Shown here: positions 55,702-64,000 of the stretch, in pieces
Position numbering within the stretch: the first letter of the stretch is position 1
Layout: each line of letters starts with the position of its first letter
Source of the DNA: Cladochytrium replicatum
Lineage: Eukaryota; Chytridiomycota; Chytridiomycetes; Cladochytriales; Cladochytriaceae
DNA length: 64,000 nucleotides
Reading direction: 5' to 3'
Assembly (NCBI GenBank): GCA_025526935.1
Contig: JAHLKD010000013.1
Location: 310,001-374,000, forward strand
Position numbers and translations under genes: made by a program
The notes under the pieces: generated by a model
Told to the model about the DNA's origin: nothing
Databases searched by the model: none
The model's input: only the letters and a program-made list of their open reading frames with translations

Positions 55702-58700
55702 ATGACCCTCCCCGACACACTTCATCCCTTCGTCACCACTTCGTCTCTCACCTTCACCGTCGGTGGTGCTAATTCTGGTGGCTGTGCAACCAACAACTCT
55801 CGAGTGACACGTGACGGTTGGTGGCTTGACCGCGTGGGATTCTCACGGTGCATGGCCTTCTGGTTCGACAACTACGAAGCTTCCCGGGCTAGAATCTACG
55901 GCCAGCCGGGTCCTTATATATTTAAAGCGAGAAATAATCACGCAAGCTTCTTCCCACATTCGAAAGGAATTATCACAACTCAAGTTCGTCGAGAATCGGC
56001 ACGTTCCCACAACAGGCTTCAATCAGAGCCAGCCAATTCAGAGTCACAGATCGGAGGACCATTTCCAATGGCTGGATCGGGAGAGACGCATAGCTCATTT
56101 GCAGGCCGGGAAGGTCATGCATCGATTTCGAGGGATGAAAATGCAGTGGATCGCCAACACGCAAGGCTTCAGTTGGCCACATCAATTTACGACGATCATT
56201 TGACCCCGCTTCCACACGTTCGCATTATGTCAAAGCTTGAAACTCATAGGACGAAGGCAAGGAAAACAAAGAGACGCGGACGAAGACAACCAGTAGATCC
56301 AGCAGACTACATCTCCGGAAATCATGAGGAAAGTGTCGCTACAATGAAGCAGCTGCCACCGTCAGCTGGTAGTGAGCTCGGCGCTCTGAAACAACAAGAC
56401 GCAGGAAGATCGTCTTTCATTCAAACGCCTGCAGAAGGCATTCCTCTATCGACGGGAGCACGAGGAACTTCAAACAGACATCATTCTGATACAGATGAGC
56501 TCCAAGACCTTATGTCCCGGGGAGCTAAAGATCTTGACCATCCAATGGAGTGTTATGATTTGCAAGATAATCCTTCAAACCACGCGCAGACAACTGCTCC
56601 TCATCGTGCGGCATTCCACGTTCCGCAGATAAACCACTTGAATAATTTGAACGGCTCATCTCAGCCGTTTTCTGGTGTACCATCACTGCTCGGCCAATTT
56701 GAACGCCTCAAACATTTGGTGCGAGAAAGAGAGTCGGATAATTTGAAGCTGAAGCAGGAAAACGTTATCCTTAAGCAGGTGAAATAATGCATATTGACCT
56801 TTTAGAAATATCAGTGACAAATTTTCATGAGATTGAGCGAAGACATCAGAAGGACATCGAGTTTCTTGCAACACAGGGAGACGACTCGCCCAGGGTGATA
56901 AGTGCGCTGAGAGATGAGATTCAAGGACTGAGAGTGAGACTATATTTAAGAATATGGAATATTAGTGCCATATCTAAAAATTATGACCTTCAGAACAAGC
57001 TTCGGGAATATTTCGGGAACGCCATCAATGATTCTCGGCATATTCGCCATCTAAATGAAGAGGTTCGTCACTTACGAGAAACAAATCAAGGCCTTCGAAA
57101 TCTAGTGGCCGATCGAGAGCTCGGGACACGTGAAGCGCTTACCAGGGAATTGAACCAGACCAAAGCACGGCTGGCTGATCAAGAAAAGGCAGCTTTGGTG
57201 AGTGAGCTACCTTTATTGAACTATATTCTCAGATATCACCAGGAAATGGGAAAGCGTACCGAACTCATTGATAAAAATCTAAGTGCTGAAAACCGGCAGC
57301 TGAGAACAAAGCTGCACCACTTAGAAGACGAAAATCAAGGCCTTCGTGACAATGCATCGAGATTGGAAGACATGATCAGGGTGCGATCAAAAAGAGTGTG
57401 GGCCATTTTTGAATAGGATTCAATTTGTTGCTGAGCTAGGATAAGGACAAGGAGATCGCCTCACTTTCGATATACCGCCACAACGCAGTACACCGGAAGC
57501 CGATCGTCGAGACTATTTGCAAACAATGCGTCAAAAGGGATAAAGATGACCAGGTCAAAAAGTGGAGAAAGGATATCTTTGGTAGGTGAAGCATTCGAAA
57601 GGTTTCGCCTATGATAGCTAATGCAAATTTCAGCCCGATTCCCAAAGTTGGTTCCTCCCTTTGTTACGATCTTTGATGGCTCAAAGGCGGAAGTGTTGGT
57701 TTTTCTTCCGGCGATAAAAGCGGGCTTCACTTCTGCTCGACAGCGCGTGACTTTCAAAGCAGATTCACTCGATGGGTCTGCAAACTTCTCTGAAAAATCG
57801 AATATGGGGCCCGAAACGTATGAGACTCTCGTTCTCCAATGGACGGACGACCCAAATATTTCAGACAAGTTGACAGAAGTGGTTGTTGAAAAGCTGGAGC
57901 TCGAAAACAAGGATGATGGGGGACTCCTTGATGATTCCGGCATTTCGGAGGATTCTTTGCACCGAGTCAGGGATGCAGCCGACGGTGCCCCCTCTGCAGT
58001 GGTTTCAGTAATGTCATCAGGTGCTGACGGTCTTCCATCAAGCAAAGTTGTGCATGTTCGAAATCTACAATGTGGACGTCACTACTTCTTCGGAGTAGTC
58101 CTTCGTCGATCTGGAGTAGAAGGAGTTCCATGCTTCGCTGACCCGGTGCTTGTCGGTATGTACTTTTAAGCAAAATTTGTTGTGTGATTACTTAAAATGC
58201 GCTCCAGACAAGCTGCCAAGTCAGTTGCCGAAGCCAGCCGTGAAAATCCAGTGGAATCCGCTCTCAATACAGGTGAAGTTTTTACCACCCGCGGACGGTG
58301 ACGGTTCAAAGCCGATAAGGTTCAAAGTTTACCACTCAAACAGTTCTCAAACGGATAGCCCTGTCTTGATCCAGGAGATTGATGGTGCGGCAGCAGCAGC
58401 TGGAGCTTTAGAGGAGCAGATAGCAATGGTGGAGCTCGGCAGCCAACGAGGGGATGAGAGATCGGATGCGGATTCAGAGTATCAGTTCCAGCATCGCATT
58501 ATTCCAGGAAGAGCTTCGTCCGCACGATTACTTCCAAACTCCACTTCCAACCTGCCATCAATGAACACCTCATTCTCCGCCGCAGATGGCACCACAGTCG
58601 ACCCATCTGCCTCATCTGTAGTGACCAGCTCTTACTTCCCCAATTTCTTGAAGCGCCATTTCAAAGATATAGTTGATACGCCGAATCCGGACGAGGGCAC

Positions 58701-60801
58701 CATTTTGAATTCTTCTCATCCCATCACATTCTGGTTCACTTCACCAAGAACGTGTGTTCCACATTTCTTCGCAGTATCTGCTGTCAATCTTGCAGGAGAG
58801 GGCCAGAAATCTCCTTTTTCAGATCAAGTAGTTATCGACTTCCCGCCAGAGCCTATAGCTGGCATTCCCGTAGCAAAACGAGTTGGCCCGATTTCTGTAC
58901 GACTTCTGATTCAGCATGAAGTGCTGCGGTTGCAGCTGAGCAAGAAGAGAGCGCAAACATCCGATAACATTAACAGCGACCGGCAAGAGAATACTCCCGC
59001 GTCGCTGAGGGAAGTCACTCAACATTCTTCAGATGTGACCGCAATCAGAGTTGTTTACTTCAGAGTGCAATATACTAAGGCTGATGGAGATGACACTCCG
59101 CAAAATGAGGTTGCAAACACTTTAGGAGATGTTGAAACACAAGCTCTGGCAGCTTCTTCAATAACGGGTAACACGTACAGTGGAAAAGAGAGGAACAAAA
59201 ACAGTGCCTCGAAGAAGAAAAGGATCGATGGGCCATTAACAGCTCCAAGCAGTGCGTCGGTCCCTCGGACATCAGTTGGATCAAAAGGAACCACCAAACA
59301 GATTTCTTCTGTTGGGCTTCTCTCCACATCTTCGCAGCAGCAGCCCCAGCAAAAATCGTCTTCGGATAACTTGGAGTCTAAGCCTGCACAATCTGTCGCC
59401 CCTTCTGATACTGCTGAAAAAAGCGGTTTGCCAAGTTGCCCTCAACTTGTACGAGAGCTCGTCGATCGGCATGAGCTTGTTGTAGCGATCGGATCTGTAT
59501 CGATTAACCAGCATCCCGTTTCAGGGTCCGCAAGTGTTTCACGAATTCCCTCATGTATCGTAACAGGACTTCTCCCTGGCCATTCATATCAATTCCAGGT
59601 CGCGGTGATCAACAATGCAGGTGAATCACGCTTTTCGGAGCTCAGCGAAGAGTTATATCTTGGTATATGCATGATTTTGTCGCACTTCACATTTGCTAAT
59701 CTTTTTCGACCGAATGTGCAGAAAATATCCCCGTACCTTCAGTCCCGGATTATGAGCTACTCTCCCCAACGTCGGTGTTGATCAAGCCCATTCCAATAGG
59801 AAAGAGCGGCGATGGACATCTCGGTGACGGTGCAGCTTTGCTTCACGGGCTGATCGGGTACAGGGTAGCACTTGGTCTAAAGTCGGATATGAACGATTTG
59901 GTAGCCGAGGTTCCTCATATTCCGATATCGGTCCATTCATGGACAATGGACCACTTGGAGCGAGGTATGTTTTCTTCATGCTGACTTCATTGGCCATTGA
60001 ACAAGGTAGCAGGAAGTACACTGTTCATTAGCATCAGTTTCGTGACTGAGAAAGAGGGTATAAATGTATTTTAAGACTTCAGGGAATTGGACTGAACATC
60101 CGTGCTTGAAGGTACCAATTTATACAAAACAACACAGGCAGGATTCACAATACACGACGGGAGTTGGACACAACCAATACGGGTCCCACTGGCGGGTAAG
60201 CAAAGTAAATTCGTTGTTCAAACACAAATGCTCAAGGCTCTTAGCGGCCATTCCATTGCCACCATCGCCAGTGGACGCTCCTAGCGCAGAGACATTCTCT
60301 GGAACGTCAGGGGAAGACGAATCAAATTTAAGATCCCCTCCTCCTGCGCCTGCTCTCAGTTCAATGAGCAAAGGCTCACTGGCCAGTCTTTCAAGATTGA
60401 GTCTCAATGAGAAAGTTGAGAATATGCACAACGGAATGCCAGCTAACTACCAGCCAGGAGATCCTTATGGAACAGGGCTGGTTGTGCATGCTCAATATGA
60501 AGATGAGCAGCCGAGATCAGGGCAAATAGATAATAACGCAGGACTCCCGCTCTCCCCTGTCGGCAACAGCTCCGAGGAGCATATTGCACCATTGCCGGAA
60601 GGAGCTGGAGGGGGTCTCGCAGGCGCTGCAGGAAGAAGAAAAACAAAGGCGAATGTCAACAGTGTCGGTATACAAGGTGGTGTGGGCAGCGCTTTTGCTT
60701 CAGCTCACAAAGCTGCAATCAGACAAGGAGGTATGCTCAAAGGTCCCAACACGGCCAGTTTGCAAAATATTACGGGGAAGGTCCCTCGATCACACCAGTA
60801 G
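55702..60801 (+). CDS. Large coiled-coil and FN3-like protein, unknown
   Basis: A long multi-exon gene. The first part (to about 56770) is polar and low-complexity, ending in a coiled coil (LVRERESDNLKLKQENVILK). The next exons are strong coiled coils (RHIRHLNEEVRHLRETNQGL; TKLHHLEDENQGLRDN). A globular part follows with WRKDIF joined to ARFPKLVPPFVTIFDGS, then beta-rich repeats resembling fibronectin type III, such as YETLVLQWTDDP with VRNLQCGRHYFFGVVL, and CIVTGLLPGHSYQFQVAVIN with NAGESRFSELSEELY. The C-terminal exons are Ser/Pro-rich and end GKVPRSHQ. About eleven or more exons are likely. The start is uncertain: ATGs at 55702, 56068 and 56227 are all in frame. No family is recognised; coiled coil plus FN3 suggests a scaffold. 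Confidence 0.65.
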
Positions 60802-60872
60802 TAGATTTCGGGATATTTACATGGCCATTCATTTCCCACTACTACTCCGGACGCTCCGAGCAATCCATTCGA

Positions 60873-60938
60873 TATAATCCCTATTTCCACCTTCGATCTA
60901 ATAAATATAATCCCTATTTCCACCTTCGATCTAATAAA
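60873..60938 (+). repeat. 33-base tandem duplication over the CutA stop codon
   Basis: TATAATCCCTATTTCCACCT plus TCGATCTAATAAA occurs twice, at 60873 and 60906. The second copy contains the CutA stop codon on the minus strand. Confidence 0.93.
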
Positions 60939-61362
60939 GTGTCCAGTCTTTTCCCCCTGAAATATTGCAGCGATTAAGTACCTTGAAAGATTTTATCTCT
61001 GGTAAGTCGTACGGGTGATTTGACTTCATAAACTCCTTTATCTGGCCAACCAAGCTGCTCTGCGTCTGTAATTATATCAGAAACATGCGTTGGCATCAGG
61101 CGAAATTGATACCTTCATCACCAAGAGCAACTCATTGTCTTCGTTGACTTTTCCATCCCACCAATAAACCGACGTGATCTTTGGTACAATATTCACACAC
61201 GCAGCAAGCTTTTCATCCACGATTGCTCTAGCCAGAGTCTTTGCGACTTCCTCTGAGGGCACCCTTCATTTCGAATAAGCCAGTCGGCTCTAGTTACATA
61301 CGATCTTACGTGCAAAGCACAGTGACAGGATGTGCTTCGTTCAGCGTAGCAGCGTCCGACAT
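60931..61362 (-). CDS. CutA-family divalent-cation tolerance protein
   Basis: Three exons (61362-61310, 61263-61113, 61065-60931) give 112 residues. It starts MSDAATLNEAHPVTVLCT and continues PSEEVAKTLARAIVDEKLA, then ACVNIVPKITSVYWWDGKV, then NEDNELLLVMK, then LVGQIKEFMKSNHPYDLPEI: the CutA1 pattern in full order. The usual ending (strand with a GNxxYLxW motif) is replaced by SFKVLNRCNISGGKDWTLY, so the C-terminus has diverged. A 33-base tandem repeat covers the stop codon and may have altered it. CutA proteins form trimers and bind copper in bacteria; the role in fungi is unclear. Confidence 0.9.
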
Positions 61363-61558
61363 TTCCAAGTGCAGCAGGTTCTGACCACCAGATCTGCAAA
61401 TGCACTTAAACAACGCCAGCAAGACCAACTTCACCCACGACCATCACAGCACTCACAATAGCTGTTATCACACTGCCACACCGTGAAAATTAAAATTAAA
61501 ATTCGAAATTCGACTGGGTTAACGAACCAACCAACCCACCGCAGAGTCCTGTTACACC

Positions 61559-64000
61559 ATGCGCATTCGTTGGGTGGATAGGACGGCCACCGTAGCATGG
61601 TCGCCCGGACAACACTCTCCGCTACTCGCTCTGGGTACCATCGCTGGTGCATTGGATGCATCTTTCAGTACCAACACCGAGCTTGAGATCTTCGACCTCA
61701 ACATTTCTTCGTCTTCTACACAGCTGCCGTCCTTCGGGCCACATGAACCTACTCGCGGAAACCTCAGGCGCGTTGGCGCCGTGTCCACAACTGCCAGGTA
61801 TAGATTTTGGCGTGTTGGATTAGTTAGAGCCTCCTTTCTGTTCCTTGTGATGGGCAAGGATTCGCTTCTGAACATTTCGTAACATTTTTTTGCACCTAGG
61901 TTTAATCGCTTGGTGTGGGGTGGATATGATGCAGGTTCGAAGCCGTATGGTATCCTTGCTGGAGGGCTTGATAATGGAGAGCTGCACTTCTGGGATCCAC
62001 AGCTGATGCTTGACCCTGCACAAGCGGACTCCTCCATGTTTTTGAAGCAAACGACACACTCAGGTCCTGTTCGAGGGTTGGACTTCAACCCTCAATCCAC
62101 CAATTTGCTGGCCTCCGGTGCAACAGATGGAGAGGTTTGATGTAAAACGATTGATATCTGGTCCCTCTTATTGGTTTTCGTTTTGCGAAGATTTACATTT
62201 GGGATCTTGCCAACCCAAGTACACCATACTCTCCTGGGGCACGCTCGCAACGTATTGAAGATGTTACGGCACTCGCATGGAATCGGCGTATCGTCCCAAT
62301 TTTAGCCACAGCTAGTAACAATGGATACACAGTTGTTTGGGATCTTCGGAAAAAGAACGAAATTGTTCAGCTGCCTCACCCAGGAGGGCGACGGCCGGTA
62401 ACTAGCATCGCTTGGCATCCTGACGAGGTATATCTTAGATTGATTGTGATGACTGCATTGTGTAACCACCTTCACAGCCATTAAAAATGGTAACTGCTAG
62501 CGATGACGATATGAACCCTCAAATTATTGTTTGGGACCTGCGAAATGCTCATGCACCTGAGAGGGTACGTGAATATTAGTCATTTGGATTTAAAAACCTG
62601 AATCATCGCACAGGTTTTGTCGGGCCATCACAAGGGGATTCTTTCGGTTGCCTGGTGTGCGAAAGACGCCGACATGCTTCTGAGTGGATCGAAGGACAGC
62701 AAATCAATGCTGTGGAATCCTTCCGATGGCAGTCTGCTCGGCGAAGTTGATGAGGCGTCGAAATGGGTGTTCGATGTGCAGTGGTGCCCGCGTAACCCGG
62801 ACCTGTTCTGCGTCGCTTCATTCGACGGAAAAGTTTCAGTTCACTCGCTTCAGGGAGCTGGAGTTGAAGACGAACCGGCCGATGAAGTTCACGCGTCGCC
62901 AGCCGCTCCATCAGACGATCCTTTTGCGCAAGTAGAACGGAACTTCCGAACCCAACAAAAGTCTAGTGGAAGTGCATTTGTTCTGAGCAAGCCACCAAAG
63001 TGGTTCCGTAGACCAGCGGGGGCAACTTTTGGGTTTGGAGGTCGTCTTGTTAGTTTTGCGAACCTTGGGCCTGGCGGCAAACGCTTTGTCAGCGTTAGAA
63101 CTATTCATGCGGAGCCGAGCTTCGCTCGACGTGTCTCTGAGCTTGAAGCGATTGTTCAAGATGGGAACGTTGATGGCTTTATGAAATATTGCCTTCAAAT
63201 GAGCACGTCAGACGGTATTGACGAGAAAGAGCGACAGTTGTGGAAGTTCCTTGGATTGATGTTTGATACCGAAAGTCGGGAGAGAATTATTGAGTTCCTC
63301 GGTTTCGATCGCTCAAAAGTCGCCGGGGACAGTCTGGCGCATGTGTTGAAGAAGCTAAAGTTGAACGAACCTGCTCCAGTTGAGGCTGAGACGAAGGAAG
63401 CTAATGGAAACGGCTCCTTGTTTGGTCCCGGTGGTGATGCCACAACCCAGTTCGACAGTCTCCCACACATTGAGCCAACTAAGCCGTTCAAACTCTATCC
63501 AGGAGTTGGAAAGGGATCTGACGAGGCGGACAAAGATGCTATTATCACGAGGGCGGTTTTGCTTGGTGATTACGACACAGCGGTCTCCGTGTGTCTGGCA
63601 TCCGAACGATATGCAGATGCTTTGATTTTGGCACTCAGTGGAGGTGCTGAACTTTTGGCAAGCACACAAGCGGCCTACTTCAAAAAGATGAACGAAAAGA
63701 AGAGCTACCTTCGTGTGCTGCAGAATATTTTGAAAGGCGATTTGCTCGACGTTGTTCAGAAAGCGGAGGTTGACGGAATCGAGGCGGAAGGTGGATGGAA
63801 GGACGTTCTTGCGTTGATCTGCACGTACGGCAAAGCAGAGGATTTCTCCGCATTGACAAAGGCTTTGGGACAGCGTCTGGATCGAGGCAAAATTGCTGGC
63901 GGCCCTTTAGAGCGTGCATTTGCAGCGATTCTCTGCTATCTCGGTGCAGGAGACGTTGAAAAGGTTGTGGATATTTGGACGCGCGCCGAAGCTGACGAGG
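61559..64000 (+). CDS. SEC31: COPII outer-coat protein Sec31, 3' end cut by the window
   Basis: Starts MRIRWVDRTATVAWSPGQ, a Sec31 N-terminus. WD40 blades follow with LAGGLDNGELHFWDP, then SGPVRGLDFNPQSTNLLASG, then IYIWDLANP and TASNNGYTVVWDLRKKNEI, then IVWDLRNAHAPER and GHHKGILSVAWCAKDADM. A seventh insertion blade and helical solenoid come next (WKFLGLMFDTESRERIIEFL; AVLLGDYDTAVSVCLASERY). Five short introns lie in the propeller part. Sec31 and Sec13 build the outer cage of COPII vesicles leaving the ER. The Pro-rich region and C-terminal domain lie beyond the window. Confidence 0.95.

Noticed and set aside
60931-60982. A fourth CutA exon after a 25-base intron
   Set aside because: The intron would be too short and the total would not be a multiple of three. 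Reading straight through keeps the frame to the stop.

Overview
The window looks like nuclear DNA of a fungus. Genes are compact and packed on both strands, and introns are mostly 48 to 95 bases with GT..AG ends. The gene set includes a MET30/sconB F-box WD40 protein, a Cys-3/Met4-type bZIP, a YSL-like OPT transporter and an Lpx1/AKT2-like hydrolase. A zoosporic (chytrid-like) fungus is my guess from overall gene style; nothing in the sequence proves it.

Left part (1-24.8 kb): a multi-exon gene that may be augmin subunit HAUS6; a head-to-head pair of an alpha/beta hydrolase and a short-chain dehydrogenase whose start codons are only 36 bases apart; a decayed ankyrin-type copy; MET30/sconB; an ER thioredoxin-like protein; mitochondrial GrpE; a TMEM115 homologue head-to-head with triosephosphate isomerase; a small membrane-protein gene with a shorter sibling; an OPT transporter followed by a decayed tandem copy; and an F-box-like LRR protein.

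Middle part (24.8-39.3 kb): a repeat island. It holds an old gag-like fossil with a 32-base G run, two short non-autonomous hAT copies, a Ty1/copia 3' end, an AT-rich segment with a group II intron-type reverse transcriptase signature, and a second copia copy. That second copy was split by a 5.46 kb hAT transposon flanked by an 8-base target duplication. The hAT element carries a decayed transposase, an inverted 97-base satellite and a second, unrecognised gene.

Right part (39.3-64 kb): a partial VPS41 beside the fossil; TRAPPC5; the bZIP factor; a fragment of a second hydrolase cut by an LTR; a frame-broken ankyrin-type gene; a damaged kelch gene; VTI1; a stray UEV/MMS2 exon; RRS1, whose start codon is split by an intron; cytochrome b5 reductase; ribosomal protein eS10; a coiled-coil plus FN3-like protein; CutA; and the 5' two thirds of SEC31. 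Membrane traffic is well represented (VPS41, TRAPPC5, VTI1, SEC31, TMEM115). The two partners of the sulfur regulatory circuit (Met30-type F-box protein and Cys-3/Met4-type bZIP) both lie here, about 33 kb apart.

Exon joins were made by eye. Where exon lengths sum to whole codons with no internal stop I trust them: hydrolase 348 aa, SDR 311 aa, Met30 621 aa, thioredoxin-like 243 aa, GrpE 222 aa, LRR 491 aa, TRAPPC5 197 aa, RRS1 259 aa, eS10 155 aa, CutA 112 aa. No database search was possible.
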